Below, one piece after another: positions 1 through 8,298 of a stretch of 64,000 bases of DNA (position 1 is its first letter; each line of letters starts with the position of its first letter). Source of the stretch: Actinomadura geliboluensis (lineage in GTDB: Bacteria; Actinomycetota; Actinomycetes; Streptosporangiales; Streptosporangiaceae); contig NZ_VCKZ01000001.1 in assembly GCF_005889745.1 (NCBI RefSeq), positions 38,944 through 102,943 of the forward strand, in the 5' to 3' direction. A program made the translations under genes and the position numbers. Under the pieces are notes generated by a model that saw nothing but the letters and a program-made list of their open reading frames with translations, was not told the DNA's origin and ran no database searches.

Positions 1-72
1 TTCTCGGACGCCTGCGAGATTCCGCTGGCGAAGGTCCCGGAGAAGCCCCGTGCGGCGGCGTCGACGGCATGA
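1..72 (+). CDS. C-terminal end of an upstream gene (partial)
   Basis: The first 23 codons are open in frame 1 and end at a TGA at 70-72. That stop overlaps the ATG of the following sigma factor gene by four bases (ATGA), so the two genes are translationally coupled. ECF41-type sigma factors are usually encoded beside a carboxymuconolactone decarboxylase, an oxidoreductase or an epimerase, and this partial gene may be such a partner. The visible tail is too short and low-complexity to assign. Confidence 0.6.
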   Translation, partial: FSDACEIPLAKVPEKPRAAASTA

Positions 73-935
73 TCAAGCAAGCGACGGCCGAGGACCCGTT
101 CATCGCCCACCGCAGCCTGCTGTTCACCGTCGCCTACCAGATGCTCGGGTCGGCGGCCGACGCGGAGGACGTGCTGCAGGACTCCTGGCTGCGGTGGGCC
201 GGCATCGACCGCGCGCAGGTGAGCGACCCGCGGGCCTACCTCGTCCGCGTCGTCACCCGGCAGTCACTCAACCAGCTGCGCACGCTGTCGCGCAGGCGCG
301 AGGACTACGTCGGCGAGTGGCTGCCGGAACCACTGCTCACCAGCCCTGACGCCGCGGAGGACAGCGCCCTTGCGGAAAGCGTCTCGATCGCGATGCTGAC
401 CGTGCTGGAAACGCTGGCTCCGGTGGAGCGTGCGGTGTTCGTGCTCCGGGAGGTCTTCGAGCTGCCCTACGGCGAGATCGCCGCGGCCGTGGACAAGTCC
501 GCGCCCACGGTGCGGCAGATCGCCCGGCGGGCCCGCGAGCGGGTGGCGGCCCGACGGCCTCGGGTACGGGTGAGCCGGTCGGAGCAGCGAGCCGTGGTGG
601 AGCGGTTCCTGGCGGCGGTGCGCACCGGGCAGGTGGAGGAACTGATCGAGGTCATGGCACCGGACGTGGTCCTGATCCCCGACGGCGGCGGGCTCGCGCC
701 CGCAGCGCGCGCTCCGATCCACGGTGCCGAACTCGTCGCGGAGTCGCTCGCGCGCCCGGGCCGGACGGTGTCGACCGTCTGGCTCAACGGCGCGCCCGCC
801 GGCCGGATCGAGATCGGCGGCCGGGTGGCCGCGGTGAGCCTGGTGGTCGAGGACGGGCGGGTGACCCTGATCCACGCGGTGGCGAACCCGCAGAAACTGA
901 CGCGCCTGGAGAAGCCGACCGACCTCGCCAGATAG
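69..935 (+). CDS. ECF41-family RNA polymerase sigma factor (SigJ-like) with SnoaL-like C-terminal domain
   Basis: A 288-aa extracytoplasmic-function sigma factor. Residues 1-75 form a sigma region 2 with the typical AEDVLQDSWLRW segment. Residues about 100-160 form region 4, with an ERAVFVLREVF helix and a following helix-turn-helix. From about residue 170 there is a SnoaL-like extension carrying the DGGG and NPQKL motifs that mark group ECF41. In that group the extension replaces a separate anti-sigma factor and modulates activity in cis. No anti-sigma gene is visible downstream. The ATG overlaps the stop of the preceding partial gene, so it is probably expressed with its metabolic partner. 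The family call is firm; the stimulus and regulon are unknown. Confidence 0.93.
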   Translation: MIKQATAEDPFIAHRSLLFTVAYQMLGSAADAEDVLQDSWLRWAGIDRAQVSDPRAYLVRVVTRQSLNQLRTLSRRREDYVGEWLPEPLLTSPDAAEDSALAESVSIAMLTVLETLAPVERAVFVLREVFELPYGEIAAAVDKSAPTVRQIARRARERVAARRPRVRVSRSEQRAVVERFLAAVRTGQVEELIEVMAPDVVLIPDGGGLAPAARAPIHGAELVAESLARPGRTVSTVWLNGAPAGRIEIGGRVAAVSLVVEDGRVTLIHAVANPQKLTRLEKPTDLAR

Positions 936-1172
936 CCCCCGCGCCGCCGTTCCAGCGGACAGTCCCGTCTGGCCCGCGCAGCCGCAGGGTGGTGGTCCTC
1001 GGCACGCCGCCGACCATCACCCTGCGGCGGTGGTGTTCATGGCCACCACCGGCTGCATCTGCCTGCAACTCCTGCCCACCTTCGGCGCACGCTCAGTACG
1101 ACCGCGCTCGCCCGCACAAGCAGTCGCGTCTTCACCACAACCGTCCTCCTCCACCCGAACGGGGTCGGCGGT

Positions 1173-2093
1173 TCATCCGGCCAGGCCGCGGCGCAGGGCG
1201 GCGGCGAGTTCGGCCATCTGCCGTTGGGACACCTCGGCGGGCAGGGCCTGGGATCCGTGGAACGTGCCGGGCCACTGGTGCAGTTCGACCGGCACGCCCG
1301 CCTGGAGCATCCGCAGCGCGTACTCGATGGCCTCGTCGCGCAGCGGGTCGAACTCGGCGGTGGCGACGTGGGCCGGAGGCAGGCCGGACAGGTCGCCGGC
1401 CCGCGCCGGCGCGGCGTAGTGGGTGGCGGGTTGGGAGCCCAGGTAGTGCCGCCATGCGACGGCGAGCTTGTCGCGTGTCATCCACGGCGTGTCCGTGAAG
1501 GTGCGCTGCGACCAGGTCTCCTGCCGGTCGTCGAGCATCGGCTGGTTGAGCAGTTGGAAGCGGATCGCCGGGCCTTGCTCGTCGCGCGCCCGCAGCGCCA
1601 GCCCGGCAGCCAGGCCCGCGCCCATGCTGTGGCCGCCGACGGCGATGAGCTCCGGGGCGACGCCGAGCTCCGCGGCGTGCTCGGCCACCCAGAGCAGCAC
1701 GGCGTAGGCGTCCTCGTGGGCGGCTGGGAACGGATGCTCGGGGGCCAGCCGGTAGCCGACCGAGATCAGCACCGCCCCGGAGCCGTCGGCCATCCGGACG
1801 GCCTGCGAGTGCTCGGAGTCCAGGTTGCCGAAGACGCCGCCCCCGCCGTGCAGCCAGACCACGGCGCCCTGCGCCCGGCCCGGCCGGTAGATCCGCACCG
1901 GCACGTCCGGGGCGGCGGGCACCGTGCGATCCTCGATCTCCAATCCCGTGGTGTCGGGTGGCGGTCGCAGGGCGGCGCTCGCGGCGAGCCCGGCGCGGGT
2001 GGCGGCCGGATCGGTCAGGTCGAGGTCGGGGAGCAGCGGCGCGAAGGCTTCCAGTTCGGGATCCATGCCGTCCACCATCGCGGTTACCCCCAT
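1173..2093 (-). CDS. alpha/beta hydrolase (HSL-type esterase/lipase)
   Basis: A 306-aa serine esterase of the hormone-sensitive-lipase family. The oxyanion-hole motif HGGG is at residues 82-85. The nucleophile is in GGHSMG (Ser156), where this family more usually has GDSAG. The acid is probably Asp249 in AEFDPLRDEA and the base His279 in GTFHGS. No signal peptide is visible, so it should be cytoplasmic and act on small acyl esters. ATGs at 2078 and 2066 are alternative starts. It is divergent from a PucR-type regulator across about 70 bp, which suggests local control by that protein. The substrate cannot be inferred. Confidence 0.9.
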   Translation of the reverse strand: MGVTAMVDGMDPELEAFAPLLPDLDLTDPAATRAGLAASAALRPPPDTTGLEIEDRTVPAAPDVPVRIYRPGRAQGAVVWLHGGGGVFGNLDSEHSQAVRMADGSGAVLISVGYRLAPEHPFPAAHEDAYAVLLWVAEHAAELGVAPELIAVGGHSMGAGLAAGLALRARDEQGPAIRFQLLNQPMLDDRQETWSQRTFTDTPWMTRDKLAVAWRHYLGSQPATHYAAPARAGDLSGLPPAHVATAEFDPLRDEAIEYALRMLQAGVPVELHQWPGTFHGSQALPAEVSQRQMAELAAALRRGLAG

Positions 2094-2162
2094 CCCGAAT
2101 CATCCGCCACCCGTCGGGCGTTCAGCGTCGGCCACGCACCGATCGGCGCCTATTCTGGCGCC

Positions 2163-3197
2163 ATGGAGGCTCTGGCCGAACGGCTGTCGGGACTGGATCC
2201 GCACGTCGACGGCGTGATCCGCGTCGTGCTGTTCTACGACACGCTGATGCGCCGGCGGGTGGACCTGCCGGCGCTCGCCCGGGCCTCGGCGGGCCTGGCC
2301 GAGTGCACGGCCGGGATCCGGCTGCACGGCACCGGACGGGATATCCGCATGGCGCCCGACGGCCGAGAGGCGTCCGGCCCACCCGCGCCCGCGTCCGGCA
2401 CGGCGCCGATCACCCTCGACGAGGAGGAGATCGGCACGGTGTGGCTGGAGCGCCCCGGCCCGCCAGGTCCGCTCGACGCGGCGCTGCTGGAGCGGCTCGC
2501 CATCGCCGCCGCCGGGGTCGTCGAGCGGTACGGTCCGGCCCGCACCACCATGGCCGATCCCGCCCTGGTCGAACTGGTCGTCAGCGCCGACGGAGACGAG
2601 GCGGCCCGCTCCCGGGCGTTGCGGCTGCTGGGGTTCGCCGCCGATCTGCCCGTCCTCGTCGTCGCCGTGCGCTCGTCGCTGCCGCTCGACCGGATCGCGG
2701 CGCTGATCTGCCCGGCTCGTCCGGTGAAGGCGGCCTCGGTCGCCGACGTCGGAGTGATCCTGGCCGCCGCCGTCGCCCCGGACCGGTTCCCGCCGGACGT
2801 CCGCGCCGGCATCGGCGCCGCCGCGAGCCCCGACCGGTCCTGGCACCAGGCCCGCACCGCCCTGCGCTTCACCACTCCGCGTCAGCCGGTCGTCCACCAC
2901 GACGACCTGGGCGCGCTGGCGTTGCTGGCTGAGATCCCTCCCGACGCCGCGCGCGGCAACGCCGACGTGGCCGCGATCGCCCGCATGGCCGACAGCCCCG
3001 AGGACCTGGAGACCCTGGACGCCTACTGCGCCACCGGCTCCCTGCGCGGCGCCGCCGACCTCCTCCACCTGCACCACAGCAGCGTCTCCCGCCGCCTCGA
3101 ACAGATCGCCAAGGCCCTCGGCATCGAACTCACCGACCCCGCCGGCCTGACCCGGGCCCGGCTCGCCCTCACCGCATGGCGGCTCCTGGAGCGTTGA
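2163..3197 (+). CDS. PucR/CdaR-type helix-turn-helix transcriptional regulator
   Basis: A 344-aa protein with a divergent N-terminal sensing region and a C-terminal HTH_30-type domain at about residues 280-344, containing a GSLRGAADLLHLHHSSVSRR helix-turn-helix as in PucR/CdaR regulators. The frame is open far upstream, but ATG 2163 is preferred because it clears the divergent esterase gene and gives the family's usual length. The divergent pairing makes the esterase its most likely target. The effector is unknown. Confidence 0.82.
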   Translation: MEALAERLSGLDPHVDGVIRVVLFYDTLMRRRVDLPALARASAGLAECTAGIRLHGTGRDIRMAPDGREASGPPAPASGTAPITLDEEEIGTVWLERPGPPGPLDAALLERLAIAAAGVVERYGPARTTMADPALVELVVSADGDEAARSRALRLLGFAADLPVLVVAVRSSLPLDRIAALICPARPVKAASVADVGVILAAAVAPDRFPPDVRAGIGAAASPDRSWHQARTALRFTTPRQPVVHHDDLGALALLAEIPPDAARGNADVAAIARMADSPEDLETLDAYCATGSLRGAADLLHLHHSSVSRRLEQIAKALGIELTDPAGLTRARLALTAWRLLER

Positions 3198-3212
3198 GCC
3201 GCGCACGCCCCA

Positions 3213-3530
3213 GGGCGTGACGGTCTCCAGAAACGCGGCGGTCTCGCGGGCGAAATCGTCCGGGCCTCCAGCACGCCGAGGTGACCGTGATCGCTGAGCA
3301 GGACGGCACGGCCCGGGGGGCGCGACGGATGTCGTCGAGTTGCTTGGCCTGATCGACGACACCGTCCTTCCCACTGATGACGTAGCAGGTGGGCACGAGC
3401 AGGCCGGGCAGTTCGTCGGCCTGGCTCGTAAACGCCCCTTCGGTGAGCCACCCCTGCCACATCTCCCGGCTGACGCCGAGCATGTCCTCGGCGAGCGACG
3501 CCGTGCGGCCGAGATCGACATCAGCGCCTC
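3213..3530 (-). pseudogene. alpha/beta hydrolase remnant with frameshifts
   Basis: Minus-strand frames here carry separate pieces of one alpha/beta hydrolase C-terminus: SLAEDMLGVSREMWQGW and PTCYVISGKDGVVDQAKQL in one frame, SDHGHLGVLE in a second and DDFARETAAFLETV in a third. Read consecutively they give the usual cap end, the Asp-containing loop, the catalytic-His HGHLG segment and the final FLETV helix. At least two frameshifts break the frame and the N-terminal half is absent. It is a decayed gene. Confidence 0.75.
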
Positions 3531-3902
3531 CGACGACGCCTACTGGGCCGCCAAAGAGCCGACCGGCCTGGAGATCGGCCGCTACAGCCACGGCGGCTTC
3601 TTCGGATGCTCCGCCGATCACCGGCACCCGGTGACGTTCCACAGCCAATGACCGGGCACGGCACCGCAATTGCCGACCGCCTGCCCCGCCGCGGCCAGGG
3701 ACTCGACATCTTGACAGCGGCCCAATCTGACGTCTTGGCGAGCCGGCCGAGCACGGGCGACGGCGGCCGCTCCAGTTCCCCACGTGCGGTCAGTTGAGGC
3801 ATCGCGTTCCGTGAGGCATTCCTGAGCCTCAGAAGCCCACTCACCCGGTGAGGGGAACGGGATCGCCCTGCCGGGTGAGGCGTCGCCGCGACGGTCGGTG
3901 CG
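3531..3902 (+). other. no gene recognised (372 bp)
   Basis: Short ORFs here on both strands have no family signature. A plus-strand frame ending at 3651 has a protein-like composition near its end (IGRYSHGGFF) and may be further debris from the adjacent decayed hydrolase region. Near 3844-3882 there are TCACC/GGTGA half-sites, but they are not regularly spaced. No convincing promoter was identified. Confidence 0.4.
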
Positions 3903-4952
3903 ATGTTCAACCGCATGACGGGTTCGAGACGTGGGATGACGGCATCCCGGCTGACGTGGTGGCGTCAATGGCCTCGATGGGTGGGCCGAGCAACGATGGT
4001 CTGGGGTGTGGCGTACGCGGCCTTCGGCCTGGCATGTGCGCTCAGCCGGACCCCGCTGCTCTACCGCGGCGACACCCCGGCGCCTTCCGCGCTGGGCTGG
4101 GCAGTCGTGGCGGTGGGCTTTCTCGCGGTGCCGGCTTGTGTCGCGGTGGGGCGGTACGGGCTGCGGCCGATGCTGCGCGTGTGGCTGTGGGTGCTCTGCG
4201 GGTTGGCCGGGGCAGCTGCGTTCGGCCTGCTCATGGACGTCGTCACGCTGGTATTCGGCCAAGGGGTGGACAGCGGGGCGGCCGCTGCGAACCACGGGCT
4301 GGCGGCAACCGGGGCGCTCCTGTTGGCGGCCACGGCCCGGTCCGACCGCCGCCCGGCCACCGTCTCCGAACTCGCTCCCTCCACCGCGGTCGCCGCCCCG
4401 ACGGCCGCCTCCCGGACGGTCCACCTCGCTGCCTGCGCCGGGACAGCGGCCTTCTTTCCTTACACGGTGATGAAACTGATCTGGGCGTCCGGCGGTACCT
4501 TCGCCGGGACGACCGGCGACGAGATCATCGCGATTTCCGAGCGCAACGGCGCCTCGGGAATCTGGCTCACCCTGGAGTCGTGGGGACTCGACGGCACCGC
4601 GCTGTTGGCCGTGCTCGGGCTCTTCCTGCTCTGGGGACTGGTCCGCCCATGGGGCCAGGTCTTCCCGCGCTGGTTGCCGTTGCTGCACGGCAGCCGCGTC
4701 CCGCGCTGGCTCCCCCTGACCCCGGCCCTGCTCGGCACCGCCACCCTCGCTCCGTACGGGGTGGTCGGGATCGGTTACACCACTCTGGCCACGGCCGGCA
4801 TCGTCACAATGCGGCGCGGGGACTTCCACACCGCGAGTGACGCGCTGTTGGTCGGCTGGATCGGCATGGTCGCATTCGCCGTGTACGGCGTCGCGCTGAC
4901 CATCGCCGCCCGCTCGTACTGGCATCGAACCGTTAGATCTTCCGCTAACTAG
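3903..4952 (+). CDS. polytopic membrane protein of unknown function
   Basis: A 349-aa protein with about eight predicted membrane segments. These include VWGVAYAAFGLACAL, LGWAVVAVGFLAVPA, MLRVWLWVLCGLAGAAAFG, ALLAVLGLFLLWGL and a final segment near 325-340. An Ala/Pro-rich linker at about 150-175 separates two halves. No catalytic or transport motif is recognised. ATGs at codon 5 and codon 12 are equally possible starts, since no strong ribosome binding site is visible. It stands alone between a decayed region and a long non-coding gap. Confidence 0.75.
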   Translation: MFNRMTGSRRGMTASRLTWWRQWPRWVGRATMVWGVAYAAFGLACALSRTPLLYRGDTPAPSALGWAVVAVGFLAVPACVAVGRYGLRPMLRVWLWVLCGLAGAAAFGLLMDVVTLVFGQGVDSGAAAANHGLAATGALLLAATARSDRRPATVSELAPSTAVAAPTAASRTVHLAACAGTAAFFPYTVMKLIWASGGTFAGTTGDEIIAISERNGASGIWLTLESWGLDGTALLAVLGLFLLWGLVRPWGQVFPRWLPLLHGSRVPRWLPLTPALLGTATLAPYGVVGIGYTTLATAGIVTMRRGDFHTASDALLVGWIGMVAFAVYGVALTIAARSYWHRTVRSSAN

Positions 4953-5515
4953 CCGTCCGCGGGGAGTTTCGGCTGGTCACCCGAGATCCGGGAATTGCGT
5001 GGTAGCAAAATTTCTCCCGCAGTCTGTTCGCATGTCTGGTTCATATGTTCGCCACGATCGCCCTCTCATGCCGCTGGTCACGCTGTACTGCTCGCGTTCG
5101 GCTCTGCCGGTGTAGGGGCCCGCTCCACCCGTGCGCGGTCGGTCTCGTCTTGCCTCCCTCGGCCCCGTGTCAAAACGCTCTGGGCCCGACGGGACGATGA
5201 TGTCGAGCACCTGCTCCAGTTCAAGGACGCTGTTAGCGCCATCGTGACTCGACTCAGCACCCCCTTGGAACGGCACGGTGAGCAGGCGGGGTGCGAGGGC
5301 TGAGCATGCCACGAAATGCCCGCCCCCGGATGCCGCTGGGACGCTCCACCGGCCGCCGACCGGTGGCCCGGCGCATCGATAACGGAAAGTTCGGTCCTCT
5401 GCGTGCGGGGCTCCCGTCAAGGGGCCCGCTGCATGCGACCGCCGACTTCCATCGCGGTCGTCATTGTTGATCAGTAGACTCCGGCCGAAGAAGCGATCTT
5501 CTGGGGTGAACAACG
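4953..5515 (+). other. non-coding stretch (563 bp)
   Basis: Several ORFs of 60-180 codons cross this region in different frames. None has a recognisable domain, consistent codon bias or a ribosome binding site. Locally the sequence is less GC-rich than the flanking genes, as expected for intergenic DNA. The end nearest 5515 should contain the promoter of the lipoprotein gene. Confidence 0.5.
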
Positions 5516-6010
5516 TTGCGCGCCGACATTTTCCTGGGCCGGACGAAACGGAATGCGCGGCTGGTCGTGCTGGGGGTCTTGGTGGCGGCTGCCGGAGCCT
5601 GCTCCGCAGACGAACCGAAGCTCGACATCTCCGGGTTGCATGCCTGCGACGTCCTGGAAAGTACCCAACTGGACGCCATCGGGGTGGATCACGTGTCGGC
5701 GCAAAATCCGGCGGGCCGCGCGCAGGGGGGCGGCAGCAACGGCGACTATACGCGGTGCACGTGGAAGTCGTCCCCGCGCACCGCGTGGTACTCGATCTCG
5801 GTGTCCCTCCAACCTTCGCGTGACAACGCCTGGGTCGGGAAGAAGGGGAAGACCGAGCCGGTGTCCGGATCGCGCACCAGTCTTCTCGGCTATCAGATGT
5901 CGGTCGCGGCCGGCCCCGACCGGGGAGTGATCGGGATCGAGTTGCTACGAGCCAAGAAGCCGATACGCGAGATCACCGAGATGGTCGTCGAGAACCTGCG
6001 ATCCGCTTAG
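5516..6010 (+). CDS. DUF3558-like lipoprotein
   Basis: A 164-aa secreted lipoprotein starting at TTG. After a basic leader (RTKRNAR) and a hydrophobic core it has a lipobox ending in AAGAC, so it should be lipid-anchored on the outer face of the membrane. The mature part has the DUF3558-like pattern: an early HACDVLESTQL segment, a second cysteine in YTRCTWKS followed by W/Y beta-strands, and a C-terminal amphipathic helix. The two cysteines probably form a disulfide. Function is unknown. It appears monocistronic. Confidence 0.8.
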   Translation: MRADIFLGRTKRNARLVVLGVLVAAAGACSADEPKLDISGLHACDVLESTQLDAIGVDHVSAQNPAGRAQGGGSNGDYTRCTWKSSPRTAWYSISVSLQPSRDNAWVGKKGKTEPVSGSRTSLLGYQMSVAAGPDRGVIGIELLRAKKPIREITEMVVENLRSA

Positions 6011-6083
6011 ATCGGGTGGCGGCTCCTGCTCATGCTGGCGGAAACGCCCATCACCCTGGCTAGGTGCGGGTGGACCGGCCCTA

Positions 6084-7325
6084 TTACCCGGGTCCGAGCA
6101 GGACGTCAACGGCGTCGCGTACGCCGTGGTGTTGGTTGGCCGACTCCCTCAGACTGGCCGCGCGTGCGGTGAAATCGGAGGAGTCCGACAGCGCGCGCAA
6201 CCGTTCGATGAGCCGGTCGGCGGTGAGGCGGTTGAGTGGAAGAGGCGCGGGGCCGAGATGCTCCTCGTGGATGCGGCGCGCCCAGTAGGGCTGGTCCGCG
6301 ATGTGGGGAACGGCCAGTTGGGGGACCCCGGCGAGCAACGCCGCATGCGTGGTCCCAGCACCGCCGTGGTGCACCACCGCCCGCATTCGGGGGAACAGCC
6401 AATCGTGCGGGACGTCGGCGATCCCGAGAACATCGTCGCCGGCTGGCCCGGTGAGATCTGTGCCGGAGAGGACCAGCCGCAGACCGGTCGCACGAGCAGC
6501 GGCCAGAGCGAGTTCGCGAGTTCGATCGGGCTGAACGACCGACATGCTTCCGAAGCCGAGGTAGATCGGCGGTGGGCCGGCCTCCAGGAAGTCGAGCAGT
6601 TCCTGCGGCGGCACCCAGTCGTCGGGTGTCGGGAGCGTCCACGGGCCGGTGACCGTGACGTTGCGCGGCCAGTCCCGCGCGGCGGGAACCAGGAGCGGAC
6701 TGGCCCCGAGCGCGGTGGGAACGGTGTCGAGAGTCCGGCGAAAGCCCTTCGCCCCCGTCTCAGGCATGCCCAGCCGGTGGCGGACGAGGCGACCCGCCTG
6801 GGTGACCGAGCGCGATAGGAGCCAGCGGCCCAGTCGGGTGCGGGACAGGTTCGCGGATTGGGTGCGGGCGTTCTGAGCGGTGAGGCCGGAACGGCCGTCC
6901 GCCGTTGGGTGAAAGGGGCAGAGCAAGGCGATGGCGTGGGCCGCACGGTCGTGCTGAGCGATCGAGGCGACCGAGTCCAGGGTGAAAATGCCGCTGACGA
7001 ACAGGTCGGCGGTGCCGGCCAGGCTCAGGAGCCCGTCGGCGAGCGGTTGGGCGGCGTCGGCGTACACCCGCCGCATGTGGCGCAGTTCACGGAAAGGCCG
7101 GCCGGCGGAATCGGCGATCCAGGTGCGGCCGGCGCCGCTCGTCATCTGACCGGTGATCGACACCTCGAGCGGCTGGAACCGCAGAGCGCGGTCCGTCACG
7201 AGCCGCTCGGAGTCGACCGAGGCGGCGACGGTCACCTCGTGCCCGGCCGCCTGGATGCCCTGGGCGAGCGGGATCAGCGGCTGCACATCGCCGCGAGAGC
7301 CACCAGCGACCACCATTACACGCAT
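6084..7325 (-). CDS. UDP-glycosyltransferase (GT1/GT28, sterol or macrolide glycosyltransferase type)
   Basis: A 413-aa cytoplasmic GT-B fold enzyme. It begins with RVMVVAGGSRGDVQPLIPLA, the acceptor-side Rossmann start of the sterol/macrolide glycosyltransferase group. The nucleotide-sugar site follows at about residues 330-365: VHHGGAGTTHAALLAGVP and then the D-Q pair in IADQPYW that contacts the sugar donor. ATG 7325 is preferred over TTG 7337 because a GGGGA ribosome binding site sits just upstream. No aglycone pathway is adjacent, so a detoxifying or tailoring role is possible. The acceptor is unknown. Confidence 0.9.
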   Translation of the reverse strand: MRVMVVAGGSRGDVQPLIPLAQGIQAAGHEVTVAASVDSERLVTDRALRFQPLEVSITGQMTSGAGRTWIADSAGRPFRELRHMRRVYADAAQPLADGLLSLAGTADLFVSGIFTLDSVASIAQHDRAAHAIALLCPFHPTADGRSGLTAQNARTQSANLSRTRLGRWLLSRSVTQAGRLVRHRLGMPETGAKGFRRTLDTVPTALGASPLLVPAARDWPRNVTVTGPWTLPTPDDWVPPQELLDFLEAGPPPIYLGFGSMSVVQPDRTRELALAAARATGLRLVLSGTDLTGPAGDDVLGIADVPHDWLFPRMRAVVHHGGAGTTHAALLAGVPQLAVPHIADQPYWARRIHEEHLGPAPLPLNRLTADRLIERLRALSDSSDFTARAASLRESANQHHGVRDAVDVLLGPG

Positions 7326-7337
7326 GCCGTTCCCCAA

Positions 7338-7806
7338 CCTTCATGCGAAACTACGAACTTACCATATGGCAACGTACGAGATTGCATTGCTTGCCCAGGC
7401 AAACTAGCCCCAGGCGAGGAACAAGCAGTTATTTCCGCCAGTGGCCATCGACATTCGAGGCATGTTCCTGATTATTTTTTGGCAGCCCGGACGGGCACCG
7501 AGCGAAGACGAAAATGACGCCGCTCAAAGACGAGACGTGGCCGCATATCCCGTCTGATCTGGCTGTTTGCTTTCGCGCGTCTTCCGGAGGCCCTGGTGCC
7601 CTCCGAGACGAGGACGGCGTGCTGCACCCGGTCCTCGCCGACTACCTGGCGTTCGTGGACGGGTCGGGCAGCACATCCGCGACCTGATCACCTGACAGCG
7701 GCCCACGCTCGGCTCTGCAACAGCGAACCGCAGCGCACGTCGGTGCACGCCGGTGAGCCTTTCGCTCTGCAGGTCCGCGTTGCTGGGAGAGTGTGATCAG
7801 GGCCGG
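7338..7806 (+). other. intergenic region with one doubtful small ORF
   Basis: Bases 7338-7500 are unusually AT-rich for the window and probably hold the promoter of the minus-strand glycosyltransferase. A plus-strand ORF from ATG 7514 to TGA 7687 (57 codons, containing LRDEDGVLHPVLADYLAFVDG) has a plausible composition but no ribosome binding site and no known family. It may be the remnant of a longer gene. Confidence 0.4.
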
Positions 7807-8049
7807 TTAACGCCCCGAACCTGATCGGTCCCTACGAAGCTTCATGACCAAGGCGATGAGGAAGGCGATCCCAGCCGCGATCACCACCCCACCGAACAAG
7901 CCCCGCCAGGAGAGTTGTAATGCCCGGACCGGGGCCAGCTCCGCGATGATCCATGCTGCCAGCGCGCCCGCGACAACGACGCTGACCAGCAGCGACTGCC
8001 ATGGCGAGAGGGTGCGTTTCTTGGTCGGGCGGTTCCGGCCGTTGTACAT
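7807..8049 (-). CDS. small two-helix membrane protein
   Basis: An 80-aa protein with a basic N-terminus (NGRNRPTKKR), two hydrophobic segments at about residues 15-33 and 46-67, and a basic tail. The start at ATG 8049 is supported by a GGAGG ribosome binding site with five bases of spacing; an upstream GTG at 8055 lies too close to it. Function unknown. It is divergent from the MazG-NUDIX gene. Confidence 0.65.
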   Translation of the reverse strand: MYNGRNRPTKKRTLSPWQSLLVSVVVAGALAAWIIAELAPVRALQLSWRGLFGGVVIAAGIAFLIALVMKLRRDRSGSGR

Positions 8050-8284
8050 GAGCACCTCCGCCTTGTTTGAGGCGAAATGCTAGCCACATCCATCAGCCGT
8101 GCTGCGATCGGGTTTTAGGGGAAGACCGCCGCGTGGCCCAGGCGACCGCTTCGACATGCGCCATCTGGTCACCAAGGTTCCGACCTGGCTCACCCCCGCA
8201 GCGACTGCGGTCACGCTCCTCAGCACTCGGCGAGCGACTCGATCTAATGTTCGAGATTACTGAGACGGGCGCTCCCTCGGCTTC

Positions 8285-8298
8285 TAGGCTCGATGCCG
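8285..8298 (+). promoter_or_regulatory. probable leaderless promoter of the MazG-NUDIX gene
   Basis: A TAGGCT -10 element at 8285-8290 is followed seven bases later by GTG 8298. That spacing would place the transcription start at or next to the start codon. TAGGCT followed by N7 and a start codon is a common arrangement for leaderless mRNAs in actinomycetes. No Shine-Dalgarno sequence precedes the GTG. The -35 element is not clear. Confidence 0.5.

Noticed and set aside
1132..2103. Long minus-strand Arg/Gly/Pro-rich frames overlapping the esterase, and similar long antisense frames elsewhere (for example 16602-17234, 61186-63198)
   Set aside because: In very high-GC DNA, shadow frames of real genes stay open for hundreds of codons. 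These have no domains, no ribosome binding sites and the composition expected from reading a real gene in the wrong frame.
3340..3651. Plus-strand ORF of 103 codons with a protein-like tail
   Set aside because: It is antisense to the clear hydrolase remnant for most of its length and lacks a ribosome binding site; only the last 40 codons look protein-like.
4995..5513. Overlapping ORFs on both strands in the gap before the lipoprotein gene
   Set aside because: No family, no consistent codon bias and no start signals; all frames look random.
7514..7687. 57-codon plus-strand ORF
   Set aside because: Plausible composition but no ribosome binding site, no family and no context; kept only as a note in the intergenic entry.
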